Positions 25,893-35,641 are shown, counted from the stretch's first letter. The stretch: DNA of 64,000 nucleotides from Microbacterium sp. 8M (GCF_902506375.1 NZ_LR733284.1:3254250-3318249), one strand, 5' to 3'. The notes: generated by a model from the letters alone, not told the origin. Translations and numbers: made by a program.

Positions 25893-26738
25893 TCACTCCA
25901 GGCGGGTGATGTCGACCGAGACGAACAGCTCGGACGCGCCGGATCCGGCGTAGACGCCGCGCAGCGGGGAGATGTCCGCGTAGTCCCGACCGACGCCGAC
26001 GAACACGTGCGAGGGACCGATCTCGACGAGGTTGGTGGGGTCGTAGCCGCGCCATGCGCCCGAGAACCACTCCACCCAGGCGTGCGACTCCCCGGTGACG
26101 GTCTCGCCCACCTTCGGGTCCGCGTCCGGGTGCAGATAGCCGGACACGTAGCGAGCCGGGATCCCGGCCGCGCGGAGCATCCCGAGCGTCACATGCGCGA
26201 TGTCCTGACAGACCCCTGCGCGCGCCGGCCACGCGTCCCGCGCCGTCGAGTTCACCCCGGTCACGCCGCGACGATAGGTCATCGCCTCGCCGACGATCCG
26301 GCAGATCGCGGTGGCCGCGGCATCGATGCCGTCGTGCTCGGCACGCGCCTGGTTCGCCAGTTCGCTCATCTGCTCATCGGGGTCGGTGGCGTGCGTCTGG
26401 ATGAGCATCTCTGCGACGTCGAGCGAGGAAGCCGCGGCGCGCGCGAGCTGGTCCCAGCGCAGCTCCGGGCCGCGCGCGGGGACCGTGCGCGTCTCGACCA
26501 CGCTCGTCGCCACCACGGAGAGCTCCTCGTGCGGGGTGAGCACCTCGAACGCGGTCACCGGTGTCCCCCAGTGGTCGTTGTACGTGCTCGGATGCGTCGC
26601 CGGACTGGTCTCGACACGGGCCTGCAGCACGAGCTGGCGGTCCTGCGTGCGCGGCAGCATACGCGCCTCGTTGTACGACGCCGTCGCGGGCGAGGCGTAC
26701 TGGAATCCCGTGCGGTGCACGATCCTGAGCCGGGTCAT
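25893..26738 (-). CDS. Transglutaminase-like cysteine protease family protein
   Basis: 281 residues. An N-terminal beta domain (RIVHRTGFQYASPATASYNE) precedes a transglutaminase core with the catalytic Cys in ARAGVCQDIAHV, His in GESHAWVEWF and Asp in GYDPTN. It is the last gene of the conserved ATP-grasp / alpha-E / transglutaminase operon, whose products are thought to make or trim a peptide or amide product that is still unidentified. Its ATG overlaps the alpha-E stop (ATGA). Confidence 0.92.
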   Translation of the reverse strand: MTRLRIVHRTGFQYASPATASYNEARMLPRTQDRQLVLQARVETSPATHPSTYNDHWGTPVTAFEVLTPHEELSVVATSVVETRTVPARGPELRWDQLARAAASSLDVAEMLIQTHATDPDEQMSELANQARAEHDGIDAAATAICRIVGEAMTYRRGVTGVNSTARDAWPARAGVCQDIAHVTLGMLRAAGIPARYVSGYLHPDADPKVGETVTGESHAWVEWFSGAWRGYDPTNLVEIGPSHVFVGVGRDYADISPLRGVYAGSGASELFVSVDITRLE

Positions 26739-27664
26739 AGCGTCTCCTCGGTCCAGACGGGGGCGGCGATGGAGGGGAAGTACTGGTCCTGCACCGCGTT
26801 GCTGATCGCGGAGACACTCTCCTGCACATGGCGCATGCTGCTCTCCAGCAGGAGCACGAGATCTGCCACAGGCCGGTATTCGAGCTCCGAGCGCAGCCGA
26901 CCGATGGCTCGGCCCACCGCGTCGGGCGGCAGCAGTGGCGAGGACTGGCCGATGCGCCGGAGGCTCTCCTCGGCGCGGATGACGCTCGACAGCACCGAGC
27001 GGGGGAAGTGCCGGTCGATGAGCAGGAACTCCGTCGCCGAGGTGGCTGTGGGCATGGCCCGGTGCACGCGCAGATGCGCGTCGTAAGCATCGCAGCTGCG
27101 CAGCAGGGTCATCCAGTTGATCGTGCTGCCGCCGTCGGCCCGTGCCGCGGAGACGAGCAGGCGCGCGGTCATGTCCGCGGCCTCGAGGGCGCGCCCGAGC
27201 ACGAAGAAGTACCAGGCCTCGTCGCGGCTCATCGACGTCTCGGCGACGCCGTAGGTGAGCGCGGCCCGCTCGCGCACCCATTGGAAGAAGGAGTGCGAGC
27301 GTTCGAAGTCCACGCGCAGCGGCAGCCGGGCATTGGTCGTGTTGAGCACCTCCCACAGGTCCTGGGAGATGACCTCTCGGGCGCGGCGGGCGTTCTCCCG
27401 GGCGGAGGACAGCGAGTGCGCGACCGAGATCGCCTGGGTCCGGTCGGTCGCGAGCGCCCGGAGCGCATCGCCGCGGCGAGGGTTGCCGCCGGCGGCATCG
27501 GGCACGCCCATCACGGACAGCACCCCGCGGCACACCGACTCCTCGTCGGCCCAAGGATCCTCGAGCAGCAGCTGCAGATGCACGTCGAGGATCCTGGCTG
27601 TGCCGTCGGCGCGTTCGACGTACCTGCCGATCCAGAACAGCGCTTCGGCGATCCGACTCAGCAT
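26735..27664 (-). CDS. Alpha-E domain-containing protein
   Basis: 309-residue all-helical protein of the alpha-E family (former DUF403): MLSRIAEALFWIGRYVERAD at the start is diagnostic, with VISQDLWEVLN and RDEAWYFFVLGRALEAADMT in the middle (two stretches). It is proposed to work with its neighbours in peptide-like bond formation. It starts within the upstream gene's last codons (7-bp overlap) with AGGAGGT directly after the poly-Gln codons. Confidence 0.93.
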   Translation of the reverse strand: MLSRIAEALFWIGRYVERADGTARILDVHLQLLLEDPWADEESVCRGVLSVMGVPDAAGGNPRRGDALRALATDRTQAISVAHSLSSARENARRAREVISQDLWEVLNTTNARLPLRVDFERSHSFFQWVRERAALTYGVAETSMSRDEAWYFFVLGRALEAADMTARLLVSAARADGGSTINWMTLLRSCDAYDAHLRVHRAMPTATSATEFLLIDRHFPRSVLSSVIRAEESLRRIGQSSPLLPPDAVGRAIGRLRSELEYRPVADLVLLLESSMRHVQESVSAISNAVQDQYFPSIAAPVWTEETL

Positions 27665-29295
27665 GACGACACCTCCTGCTGCTGTTGCTGTTGCTGCTGT
27701 TGCTGGCGCTGCGGGTCGTCGATCGGCGGCACCGGCAGCGGTGCGACCGCGGCGCCGGCGAGCTCCGCGGCCGGCGGAGCCGCGATCCGGACGGCGCCGA
27801 TCGTGGCCGAGGCCCGTGGCGTGGCCGGATCCTCCAGCACCCAGGTGTCCTTGGATCCGCCGCCCTGGCTCGAGTTGACCACGAGCTGCCCTTCCGGGAG
27901 CGCGACCCGGGTGAGGCCGCCGGGCAGGACCCAGATCCCGTCGCCGTCGTTGACCGCGAACGGCCGCAGGTCGGCGTGCCGGGGCCGGAACCCGCCCTCC
28001 ACGAGGGTGGGGATCGTGGACAGCTGCACGACCGGCTGCGCGATCCAGCCCCGCGGATCCGCGGCGAGCGTCTTCCTTGCGGTGTCGAGCTCGGCGCGTG
28101 AGGCGGCGGGACCCATGATGAGGCCCTTGCCGCCGGATCCGTCCACCGGCTTCACGACGAGCTCGTGCAGCCGGTCCAGCACCTCTTCGAGGGCGCCGGG
28201 GTCTTCCAGGCGCCAGGTGTCGACGTTCGGCAGGATCGGCTCCTCGGCCAGGTAGTAGCGGATCAGGTCGGGCACATAGGTGTACACGAGCTTGTCGTCG
28301 GCGACGCCGTTGCCCACCGCGTTCGCGATCGTCACGTTCCCCAGCCGTGCCGCGTTCAGGATCCCGGCCGCCCCTAGCATCGAATCCGGGCGGAACTGCT
28401 GCGGATCCAGGAATTCATCGTCGACCCGGCGGTAGATCACGTCGACCCGGCGCGGACCTGTGGTGGTGTGCATCCAGACCCGCCCGCCGGAGCAGAACAG
28501 GTCGCGCCCCTCCACCAGCTCGACGCCCATCAGCCGCGCCAGCAGGGTGTGCTCGTAGTACGCGGAGTTGAACACGCCGGGGGTGAGCACCACGACGGTG
28601 GGATCCTCGGCGCCCGACGGCGCCGCCGCGCGCAGTGCACCGAGCAGTCGGTTGGGGTAGTCGACCACGGGCAGGACCCGCATGTCCGTGAACATCTCCG
28701 GGACCATCTGCGCGAGCGCGCGGCGGTTCGCCAGCACGTAGCTCACGCCGCTCGGCACGCGCACGTTGTCCTCGAGCACCCGCCACCCGCCGGACTCGTC
28801 CCGGATGACGTCGATGCCGGCCACCTGGATCCGGACGCCGTTCGCCGCGACGATCCCCGCGGCCTGGCGGTGGAAGTGGCTCGACGAGGCGATGAGCGGC
28901 GCCGGGATAACGCCGTCGGTCACGCAGCGCCGGGCGCCGTACACGTCGGCGAGGAAGGCCTCCAGCGCCCGCACGCGCTGCGCGACGCCGAGATCCACCT
29001 CGCGCCACTCGTCGGGCGCGATCACCCGGGGCACGACGTCGAGCGGGAACGGACGCTCCTCGCCGGCGAAGTCGAAGGTCACGCCCTGTGAGAGGTACGC
29101 CCCGGCGAGCGCCTCGACCCTGCCGCGCAGATCCTCCGCCGACATCTCGCTGAGCGCGCGATGGATCCCGCGGTAGGGATCTCGGGCGGCGAGCTCCGCA
29201 TCTGCGTCGCAGGCGTCGAACATCTCGTCCCAGGGCGAACCGGAGCGGGATCCCGTTGCCTGCCGGCTCCAGTATCCGGCGAAAGACGTTTCCAT
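27658..29295 (-). CDS. Circularly permuted ATP-grasp protein (type 2)
   Basis: 545-residue enzyme of the DUF404/DUF407 class. Motifs: DVIRDESGGWRVLEDNVRVP (two adjacent parts), GVSYVLANRR, VVVLTPGVFNSAYYEH in part, VDVIYRRVDDEFLDP, NAVGNGVADDKLVYTYVP in part and VVKPVDGSGGKGL. It would form an amide or peptide bond with ATP. The C-terminus has ten consecutive Gln then EVSSC. The ATG at 29295 has only a poor GGTGG upstream, so the exact start is less sure. First gene of the operon. Confidence 0.92.
   Translation of the reverse strand: METSFAGYWSRQATGSRSGSPWDEMFDACDADAELAARDPYRGIHRALSEMSAEDLRGRVEALAGAYLSQGVTFDFAGEERPFPLDVVPRVIAPDEWREVDLGVAQRVRALEAFLADVYGARRCVTDGVIPAPLIASSSHFHRQAAGIVAANGVRIQVAGIDVIRDESGGWRVLEDNVRVPSGVSYVLANRRALAQMVPEMFTDMRVLPVVDYPNRLLGALRAAAPSGAEDPTVVVLTPGVFNSAYYEHTLLARLMGVELVEGRDLFCSGGRVWMHTTTGPRRVDVIYRRVDDEFLDPQQFRPDSMLGAAGILNAARLGNVTIANAVGNGVADDKLVYTYVPDLIRYYLAEEPILPNVDTWRLEDPGALEEVLDRLHELVVKPVDGSGGKGLIMGPAASRAELDTARKTLAADPRGWIAQPVVQLSTIPTLVEGGFRPRHADLRPFAVNDGDGIWVLPGGLTRVALPEGQLVVNSSQGGGSKDTWVLEDPATPRASATIGAVRIAAPPAAELAGAAVAPLPVPPIDDPQRQQQQQQQQQQEVSSC
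27676..27705 (-). repeat. CAG/CAA trinucleotide tract (Gln10)
   Basis: Ten CAG/CAA codons at the 3' end of the ATP-grasp gene, ending a few bases before the ribosome site of the alpha-E gene. Confidence 0.95.
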
Positions 29296-29387
29296 GCATG
29301 GACCATTCCACCCGCACGTTTCGCGCTGATTTCGCCTGCGAGTCCGGCGTGCTACGGGCTCCCGGCGTTCAGATCTGGAAGATCCGC

Positions 29388-29416
29388 TTGCATCGCCTTG
29401 ACAGTGGTGCTATAAA
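29388..29416 (+). promoter_or_regulatory. Promoter of the Hsp20 gene
   Basis: TTGCAT (29388-29393), 17-bp spacer, TATAAA (29411-29416), followed by an AT-rich AAATCT start region. A second TTGACA at 29398 lies in the spacer. I do not see a full HAIR or CIRCE box. Confidence 0.55.
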
Positions 29417-29500
29417 AAATCTACAGCGCAGGGCATAGATCCTGACGAGCGGATCCATGCCCCTGAAGCATCTCTCAACGAGGACATGGAGGTGGTCATG

Positions 29501-29929
29501 ATGCTGATGCGCACTGATCCGTTCCGTGAGCTGGACCGACTCACCCAGCAGATCTTCGGAGCGGATGGGACACTGGCGAGGCCCTCGGTCATGCCGATGG
29601 ACGCCTGGCGGGAAGGCGACGTCTTCCACGTCGAGTTCGACCTGCCCGGGGTGGACCGGGAGTCGATCGACCTGGACGTCGAACGCAACGTGGTGACGGT
29701 GAAGGCCGAGCGGCCGATCAGGGCCAGCGACGCCGACATGCTCGCCGCGGAGCGGGCTCGCGGTGTGTTCAGCCGGCAGCTCGTGCTCGGCGACAACCTC
29801 GACACCGGGAAGATCACCGCGAACTACGACGACGGCGTGCTCTCCCTGCAGATCCCCGTCGCCGAGGAGGCGAAGCCGCGCAAGGTCGCGGTCACCAGCA
29901 AGGCGGAGAACCTCGCCATCAGCGCCTGA
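29501..29929 (+). CDS. Hsp20/alpha-crystallin small heat-shock protein
   Basis: 142-residue ATP-independent holdase. The alpha-crystallin domain spans about 30-130 ([42 protein letters not shown]). Several in-frame ATGs occur at 29486, 29498 and 29501; GGAGGT at 29488-29493 fits 29501 best. Own promoter just upstream. A small unknown gene follows. Confidence 0.92.
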   Translation: MLMRTDPFRELDRLTQQIFGADGTLARPSVMPMDAWREGDVFHVEFDLPGVDRESIDLDVERNVVTVKAERPIRASDADMLAAERARGVFSRQLVLGDNLDTGKITANYDDGVLSLQIPVAEEAKPRKVAVTSKAENLAISA

Positions 29930-29946
29930 ACCGTCGGGAGCAGTTC

Positions 29947-30237
29947 ATGATGATCCCATCCGTGCAGGGCGCGAGGGCCGAGCAGCAGCTCGATGAGCGG
30001 TTCATCGAGCTGATCGTCGCGGATGACGAGCTGATGCAGGCCGAGTTCGACGACATCGTCGCCGCGGAATGGGCCGTGCCGCCGGCTCTCGGCAGCACGT
30101 GCGAAGCCACCGCAGACGGCCGTGGCACCCGGGGCCACCGCCGCCGCGAGCTCGACCGGTCGCGCTCCTCAGCGAGCGGCCCTGCCCGCGCGAGCAGCGG
30201 TCTCGTGTTCGCGCGCTCGCCGCCTCGCGCCCGATGA
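29947..30237 (+). CDS. Small conserved-looking hypothetical protein
   Basis: 96 residues, ATG at 29947 with GGGAG six bases upstream, 17 bp after the Hsp20 stop. The N-terminal half is acidic and well formed (LDERFIELIVADDELMQAEF, IVAAEW); the C-terminal half is Arg/Ser rich and low in complexity. I do not recognise a family. Coding is likely because of the ribosome site and the operon-like spacing. Confidence 0.6.
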   Translation: MMIPSVQGARAEQQLDERFIELIVADDELMQAEFDDIVAAEWAVPPALGSTCEATADGRGTRGHRRRELDRSRSSASGPARASSGLVFARSPPRAR

Positions 30238-30436
30238 ACCGTCCTCATCGAGGCCTTGCCTCACACCACCGAGGTGACAGCTGCCCCGCCCGCGCATTCG
30301 GATTCCGGGGGCGTGTGCACCGGAGCCACGCCCGCGCGCGGCCCGCGCATCTCGAAAGCGGGCCGGGTGGCTGCCCTCCTCGCCGCGCCGTGCGGTACAT
30401 CGCGCCGCGCGGCGCAGCAATACACCAGGAGCCCAG

Positions 30437-30748
30437 ATGTCGAATGACCGATACGTGCTGCAGCAGCTGACGCCCATCGAGTGGATCGTCGTGGACACGA
30501 GCCGCGGACCGGGCGATCCGTACCGCACCGTGGCCTGCGTCTACGAGACGGAGCAGGCGGCATACGACGTGATCTGGCTGCAGGATCTGGGCCTCCCGGC
30601 CACTTGGACGTCACCGCAGGACGTGCTCCACGCCATCCGCCGGAACGCCGAGCGCGCGACGCGGATCCCGTCGTCCAAGCCGATTCCCATCCCGCACCGG
30701 CCGCCGCTGCGGGTGCCGTCGTTCGGGGACGCCCCGGCGCTGGCATGA
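30437..30748 (+). CDS. Small hypothetical protein
   Basis: 103 residues with AGGAG six bases before the ATG. It has a compact aromatic N-terminal part (RYVLQQLTPIEWIVVDTS, AAYDVIWLQDLGLPATW) and a proline-rich tail. No family recognised; no close neighbours on its strand. Confidence 0.65.
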   Translation: MSNDRYVLQQLTPIEWIVVDTSRGPGDPYRTVACVYETEQAAYDVIWLQDLGLPATWTSPQDVLHAIRRNAERATRIPSSKPIPIPHRPPLRVPSFGDAPALA

Positions 30749-30814
30749 CGAACCTGCCGGCGCGAAGAGGGTGCCGCCGGGGAATCGCTCGGTCTGCTCG
30801 ACAGCACGGTGGAG

Positions 30815-31924
30815 CTAGCGGACGACTTCTCGCTCCTCGCCCGCCTCGAGCATTCGCCCCTTCACGCCCTTCGGACGCCCGTGTGACTCACGGAGGGTCA
30901 ACTCCGCATCGAACTCCTGGGAGGAGACCGACGTTCCGTCGATCAGTCTCAGTGCCGCCTTCGCCGCGGTGACGCCGACCTCGTAGATCGGATGGGTGAT
31001 GCCGGTCAGCGGAGGGTCGCTGATCCGCGCCCAGGGCGAGTCATCGAAGGCGATGACCGAGATGTCCCGAGGCACACTCAGGCGACGCGAACGCAACGCG
31101 ATCAGCACGTTGAGCGCGACAGTCGCGTCCGAGGCCAGGATGGCCGTGGGAGGATCGGCCATCCCGAGCAGTTCATCGATGATCGCGGCGGTCTCCGCCT
31201 CATCGACGGCGAGATATCGGATCAGATCCGGATCGACCGCGATGCCGTTGCTCTGAAGAGCTCCGACCAGGCCTGCCAGTCGGTCGGACACGGAGGAGAC
31301 CGCTGTCTCCAGTCCGCTGAATCGGTCGCCATCAGTCGTCAGCGCCGAGACGAAAGCGATCCGCCGATGGCCGAGCCCGATCAGCAGCTCTGTGGCCTGC
31401 GCCGCTGCCGCGGCGATGCGCACGCGCACACCGACGGCGTCCACGCTGTCGACGCGCCGGTCCAGGAGCACGAGCGGGCGTGAAGCCTCCAGCACGGTGA
31501 CGAGATGCTCGGTGTCGTAGCTGGTCGCGGGCGAGACGATCATCGCGTCGACGCGCTTGTCGAGGAAGAACCGCACGGCGTCGCGCTCATCGGCGAGCCG
31601 CTCGGAGGTGTTCGCGAGAACCACGTCATAGCCGGCGGCCCTCGCCGTATCCGAGATGCCCCGCAGCGCGACGCTGAAGTACGGGTTCTCGACGTCTCCG
31701 ACGACGACGCCGATCGTGCGGGAACGCCCGGTGTTCATGCTGCGCGCCAGCTCGTTCGGACGGTATCCGAGTTCCTCCGCGGCCGCGAGGACGCGGTCGC
31801 GGACTTCTTCGCTCACGGCACCGTATCCGCCGAGAGCCCGCGACGCCGTGGACTTGCCGACTCCGGCGCGACGTGCGACGTCAGCTACCGTGGCCTGCCG
31901 CGGCAGGGATCTCGATGCGGTCAT
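30815..31924 (-). CDS. LacI family regulator of the adjacent Amadori-type operon
   Basis: 369 residues: LacI helix-turn-helix (TVADVARRAGVGKSTASRAL, VSEEVRDRVLAAAEELGYRP) and a periplasmic-binding-like sensor ending LRESHGRPKG. GAGGAAG precedes its ATG. It is divergent from the binding-protein gene at 32068; two identical-core palindromes lie in the shared gap. It probably represses the operon until a sugar-amino compound or phosphate ester binds. Confidence 0.93.
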   Translation of the reverse strand: MTASRSLPRQATVADVARRAGVGKSTASRALGGYGAVSEEVRDRVLAAAEELGYRPNELARSMNTGRSRTIGVVVGDVENPYFSVALRGISDTARAAGYDVVLANTSERLADERDAVRFFLDKRVDAMIVSPATSYDTEHLVTVLEASRPLVLLDRRVDSVDAVGVRVRIAAAAAQATELLIGLGHRRIAFVSALTTDGDRFSGLETAVSSVSDRLAGLVGALQSNGIAVDPDLIRYLAVDEAETAAIIDELLGMADPPTAILASDATVALNVLIALRSRRLSVPRDISVIAFDDSPWARISDPPLTGITHPIYEVGVTAAKAALRLIDGTSVSSQEFDAELTLRESHGRPKGVKGRMLEAGEEREVVR

Positions 31925-31944
31925 GCGACTTCCTCAACACGGGA

Positions 31945-31974
31945 TTGACAAGGTCCCCATCATATGACTACGGT
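31945..31974 (+). promoter_or_regulatory. Promoter of the Amadori-type operon
   Basis: TTGACA at 31945-31950 and TACGGT at 31969-31974 with an 18-bp spacer, facing the binding-protein gene. The first LacI operator begins two bases after the -10. Confidence 0.65.
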
Positions 31975-31976
31975 CA

Positions 31977-31992
31977 TTGGGTCCGGACCCAA
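31977..31992. promoter_or_regulatory. LacI operator O1
   Basis: TTGGGTCCGGACCCAA, a perfect 16-bp palindrome with the central CCGG typical of LacI-family sites; it would overlap the transcription start. Confidence 0.8.
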
Positions 31993-32000
31993 TATACAAG

Positions 32001-32016
32001 GTGGGTCCGGACCCAC
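32001..32016. promoter_or_regulatory. LacI operator O2
   Basis: GTGGGTCCGGACCCAC, a perfect palindrome sharing the GGGTCCGGACCC core with O1 and centred 24 bp from it. Confidence 0.8.
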
Positions 32017-32067
32017 TAGCCCTATCGCTGCCCTGGCGGTCAGGGAATCAGTTCAGAGAGGAACTCC

Positions 32068-32949
32068 ATGAGCGTTTTCGGAAGGCGAAGGGCCATCGTC
32101 GCTGCCGCCGCACTCGTCACCGCTGCCGTCCTGACCGCGTGCTCGCCGGGCACCGGATCCAGCAGCACGCCGACAGCAGGCGGCGACGGCAACCCGTACC
32201 ACCTGATCAAGGCCGGGCAGATCCGCGTCGCGAGCGTCGGCGATCTGAAGCCGTACTCGTTCACGGACGCCGACGGCCAGTACACGGGGTTCGACGTCCA
32301 GCTCTTCGAGGACGTGGCGCGCCGCATCGGCGTGAAGGACGTGGTCTTCACGGGCCAGGACTTCTCCGCGATCCTGCCGGCCGTCGCGAACGGGCAGTTC
32401 GACGTCGGGGTCGCCGCGATCGGGATCACCGACGCCCGCAAGAAGACCGTCGACTTCTCCGACGGCTACCTCGCAGGATTCCTGACCGTCATGGCGAGCC
32501 CTGACGCGCACATCTCGAAGGAGTCCGACCTCGCCGGCAAACGCCTCGGGGTCGTCCAGGGCACCCTGCAGGAGCAGTACGCACTCAAGCACTTCACCAA
32601 GAGCGAGCTGGTGCGCTTCCCGGACAACAACAGCGCGATCGCCGCCGTCAACAACGGGAACGTCGTCGCGCACTTCCTCGACTACGAGACAGCGAAGACC
32701 TATGCCGAGCAGTACGGGCTCGTCAACGCCATCAACGTCCCCTCCTTCGATGCGCCTGCCGGGTTCGCGATCGCGAAGGGCAACACCGCGCTCCGGGACG
32801 CCCTGAACAAGGCGCTGCGCTCGGCGATGGACGACGGCACCTGGAAGAAGCTCTACCAGAAGTGGTTCCCGGGTTCTCCGATGCCCGACCAGTACCTCCC
32901 GCCGAGCGAGCGCACGGCATCTCCGACCCCGAGCGCCGCGCAGGGCTGA
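32068..32949 (+). CDS. Polar amino acid-type ABC transporter substrate-binding lipoprotein
   Basis: 293-residue SBP family 3 lipoprotein: signal with lipobox LTAC (about 22-25), then [31 protein letters not shown] and [20 protein letters not shown], the hallmarks of amino-acid/opine binders. GAGAGG precedes the ATG. It is the first gene of a tight operon; context with FrlB/FrlD-like enzymes suggests it binds fructosamino acids or a related opine. Confidence 0.92.
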   Translation: MSVFGRRRAIVAAAALVTAAVLTACSPGTGSSSTPTAGGDGNPYHLIKAGQIRVASVGDLKPYSFTDADGQYTGFDVQLFEDVARRIGVKDVVFTGQDFSAILPAVANGQFDVGVAAIGITDARKKTVDFSDGYLAGFLTVMASPDAHISKESDLAGKRLGVVQGTLQEQYALKHFTKSELVRFPDNNSAIAAVNNGNVVAHFLDYETAKTYAEQYGLVNAINVPSFDAPAGFAIAKGNTALRDALNKALRSAMDDGTWKKLYQKWFPGSPMPDQYLPPSERTASPTPSAAQG

Positions 32950-33000
32950 CCCACCGCGAGGCGCGGGCGATCGTCGCCCGCGCCTCGAGAGGAGCACATC

Positions 33001-33789
33001 ATGAACTGGCTCGACAACATCATCAAGACGTTCTTCGACTTCGGCGCGATGGCGCAGGTCCTCCCGCAGCTGCTGGGTATCGGGCTCGTCAACACTCTGA
33101 TCATCTCGCTCTGCGCGACCGCGATCGGCATCGTTCTCGGGATGATCATCGCCGTCCTGGGCATCTCGAAGTCGCGCTGGCTGCGATATCCCGCCCGCGT
33201 CTACACCGACATCTTCCGCGGACTGCCCGCGATCCTCACCATCCTGCTCATCGGGCAGGGGCTGGCGAAGTTCAGCCAGCAGGTCTTCGGCCCGTCGCCC
33301 TATCCCCTGGGGATCCTCGCCCTGAGCCTGATCGCGAGCGCGTACATCGGCGAGATCTTCCGCGCCGGCATCCAGAGCGTCGACCGCGGTCAGCTGGAGG
33401 CCTGCCGAGCGCTCGGGATGAGCTACACCAGTGCGATGCGTCTGGTGGTGATCCCGCAGGGTGTCCGACGCGTGCTGCCGGCGCTGGTCAATCAGTTCAT
33501 CGCCATCGTGAAGGACTCGAGCCTCGTCTACTTCCTGGGTCTCCTCGTCGGCGAGCGCGAGCTGTTCCGGGTCGGGCAGGACGCAGCCGTGCTCAGCGGG
33601 AACCTGTCGCCCCTCGTCCTCGCGGGCGTCTTCTACCTGGTGGTGACCGTGCCGCTCACCCATCTCGTGAACTACTTCGACAACCGATTCCGCACCGGAC
33701 GCCGCAAGGCGACGCCGCCGCGCAGCGGTCTCGAAGAGGTCGCAGAGCAGTCCCTCAGCCCGGTCTACACCCGAGGAGAGAACGCATGA
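33001..33789 (+). CDS. Amino acid ABC transporter permease (His/Glu/Gln type)
   Basis: 262-residue permease with about five helices and the EAA loop [20 protein letters not shown]. Ribosome site GAGAGGAG precedes the ATG. The stop overlaps the ATPase start (ATGA). A single permease probably homodimerises. Confidence 0.93.
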   Translation: MNWLDNIIKTFFDFGAMAQVLPQLLGIGLVNTLIISLCATAIGIVLGMIIAVLGISKSRWLRYPARVYTDIFRGLPAILTILLIGQGLAKFSQQVFGPSPYPLGILALSLIASAYIGEIFRAGIQSVDRGQLEACRALGMSYTSAMRLVVIPQGVRRVLPALVNQFIAIVKDSSLVYFLGLLVGERELFRVGQDAAVLSGNLSPLVLAGVFYLVVTVPLTHLVNYFDNRFRTGRRKATPPRSGLEEVAEQSLSPVYTRGENA

Positions 33790-34556
33790 CCTACACATCA
33801 CCTCAGCCCGTCACCGACGGCCGCTTCTACAAGGGCTCCCGGCTCGAGATCCAGAACCTCCGAATGGCCTACGGCGACGTCGACGTCATCCGGGACGTGT
33901 CGATCACCGTCGAGCCCGGCACCACGACCTGCATCATCGGGCCGTCCGGCTCGGGCAAGTCCACGCTGCTGCGCGGCGTCAACCGTCTCCACGAGCCCAA
34001 GGGCGGGCGGGTACTGATCGCCGACGACGACGCCCTCACGCTCAAGCCCGACGTGCTGCGCCGGAGGGTCGGTCTCGTCTTCCAGCACTTCAACCTCTTC
34101 CCCGACCACACGGCGCTGCAGAACGTGGCCCTCGCCCTGCGGAATGTGAAGCGCATGCCGAAGGGCGAGGCGGAGCGGATCGCCCTGGCGCGACTCACCG
34201 AGGTCGGCCTCGCCGAGCGCTCGGACCACCGCCCCCGGGATCTGTCCGGAGGGCAGCAGCAGCGCGTCGCCATCGCGCGGGCACTTGCGATGGAACCGGA
34301 GGTGATGCTCTTCGACGAGGCCACCAGCGCCCTCGATCCAGAGCTGGTCAAGGGCGTTCTCAACCTCATGGCCGAACTCGCGCAGCGCGGCATGACGATG
34401 CTGGTGGTCACCCACGAGATGGGATTCGCTCGCAAAGTCGCCGACCAGGTCGTCTTCATGGACGAAGGGCGCGTCGTCGAAGCCGGCACGCCCGAGCAGA
34501 TCTTCGATGCCCCGCAGAGCGACCGGCTGCGCCTGTTCCTCTCGGAGGTGCTCTGA
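33786..34556 (+). CDS. Amino acid ABC transporter ATP-binding protein (GlnQ type)
   Basis: 256 residues: Walker [10 protein letters not shown] (about 48-56), Q-loop FQHFNLFPD, signature [15 protein letters not shown], Walker [14 protein letters not shown] and H-switch THEM. Start overlaps the permease stop, and its stop overlaps the Gfo/Idh start. Powers the importer. Confidence 0.95.
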   Translation: MTYTSPQPVTDGRFYKGSRLEIQNLRMAYGDVDVIRDVSITVEPGTTTCIIGPSGSGKSTLLRGVNRLHEPKGGRVLIADDDALTLKPDVLRRRVGLVFQHFNLFPDHTALQNVALALRNVKRMPKGEAERIALARLTEVGLAERSDHRPRDLSGGQQQRVAIARALAMEPEVMLFDEATSALDPELVKGVLNLMAELAQRGMTMLVVTHEMGFARKVADQVVFMDEGRVVEAGTPEQIFDAPQSDRLRLFLSEVL

Positions 34557-35641
34557 TGACGGGGACCACGGCACCGCCTATCCGCACGGCCGTCGTGGGT
34601 TTCGGAGTGTCGGGCCGGGTCTTCCACGCGCCGTTCCTCGCCGCCGATCCCGCGTACTCGCTCGACGTGATCGTCACTGCGGATCCGGGACGTGCCCGGG
34701 AGGCGCGGGTCCGGTATCCGGACGCGTCGGTTCTGGGATCCGTGGACGAGCTGCTCGATCGCCGGACCGACCTGGATCTCGTCGTGATCGGAACGCCGCC
34801 GGCCACCCACGCCCCGATCGCCACGGTCGCGCTGGACGCGGGTCTCGACGTGGTCGTGGACAAGCCGTTCGCGGTGACCTCCGCCGAGGGACGTGCCCTC
34901 ATCGCGCACGCCGAGCACCTCGGACGGCGGATCACGGTGTTCCAGAACCGGCGGTGGGACGGAGACTTCCGTACCGTGCGCGATCTCGTCGAGACCGGCC
35001 GGCTGGGAGACGTGCGCCGCTTCGAGTCGCGGTTCGAGTGGTACAAGCCGGAGATCCGTGCCACCTGGAAGGCGCAGGCCACTGCGGATCAGGGTGGAGG
35101 GATCCTCTTCGATCTCGGCAGCCACCTCATCGATCAGGCGCTGCAGCTGTTCGGCCCGGTGGCCGAAGCGCGTGCCGAGCTCGCGGTGCACCGGCCGGGT
35201 GGGTGTGCGGACGACGACGCCTTCGTCGCGCTCCGCCACGAGTCCGGCACGATCTCGCACCTGTGGATGAACTCGCTCGCCGCACAGTTCGGCCCCCGGT
35301 TCCACGTGCTCGGCTCGCGCAGCGGCTACACCAGCCACGGCTTGGACGGTCAGGAGGCCGCGCTGAGTGTCGGCGTCTCGCCCGACGACGCACAGTACGG
35401 GGCCACGCCGCCGGAGCGCTGGGGCGTCTTCGGCGTCGAAGGCTCGCTCTCTCCGCTGCCCACCCTCCGGGGGGACTACGGCGCGTTCTACCGCGGCCTC
35501 GCGGCCGGCATCCGCGACGGCGGCCCGCTGCCGGTCGACCCGGCCGACGCCGTCGCCGTGCTCGAGCTCATCGAGCGCCTGCACGCGGAGACGCCACTGC
35601 GCCGATCCGAACACTCCGACACGAACGAAGGACAACGATGA
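34556..35641 (+). CDS. Gfo/Idh/MocA family oxidoreductase
   Basis: 361 residues: Rossmann N-terminus (VVGFGVSGRVFHAPFL), DKPFAVT with the catalytic Lys, and the substrate domain with GGGILFDLGSHLIDQALQLF (about 180-199). It would oxidise or reduce a sugar or sugar-derived hydroxyl using NAD(P). Its place between importer and Amadori-type enzymes suggests action on the sugar half. Exact substrate unknown. Confidence 0.9.
   Translation: MTGTTAPPIRTAVVGFGVSGRVFHAPFLAADPAYSLDVIVTADPGRAREARVRYPDASVLGSVDELLDRRTDLDLVVIGTPPATHAPIATVALDAGLDVVVDKPFAVTSAEGRALIAHAEHLGRRITVFQNRRWDGDFRTVRDLVETGRLGDVRRFESRFEWYKPEIRATWKAQATADQGGGILFDLGSHLIDQALQLFGPVAEARAELAVHRPGGCADDDAFVALRHESGTISHLWMNSLAAQFGPRFHVLGSRSGYTSHGLDGQEAALSVGVSPDDAQYGATPPERWGVFGVEGSLSPLPTLRGDYGAFYRGLAAGIRDGGPLPVDPADAVAVLELIERLHAETPLRRSEHSDTNEGQR

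Noticed and set aside
29277..29317. Alternative ATG for the ATP-grasp gene (MHGNVF frame)
   Set aside because: That frame lacks all ATP-grasp motifs; the METSFAGYW frame continues into the conserved protein.
29398..29403. TTGACA as the -35 of the Hsp20 promoter
   Set aside because: It is only seven bases from TATAAA and gives no good -10 at 17-18 bp; TTGCAT ten bases upstream fits better.
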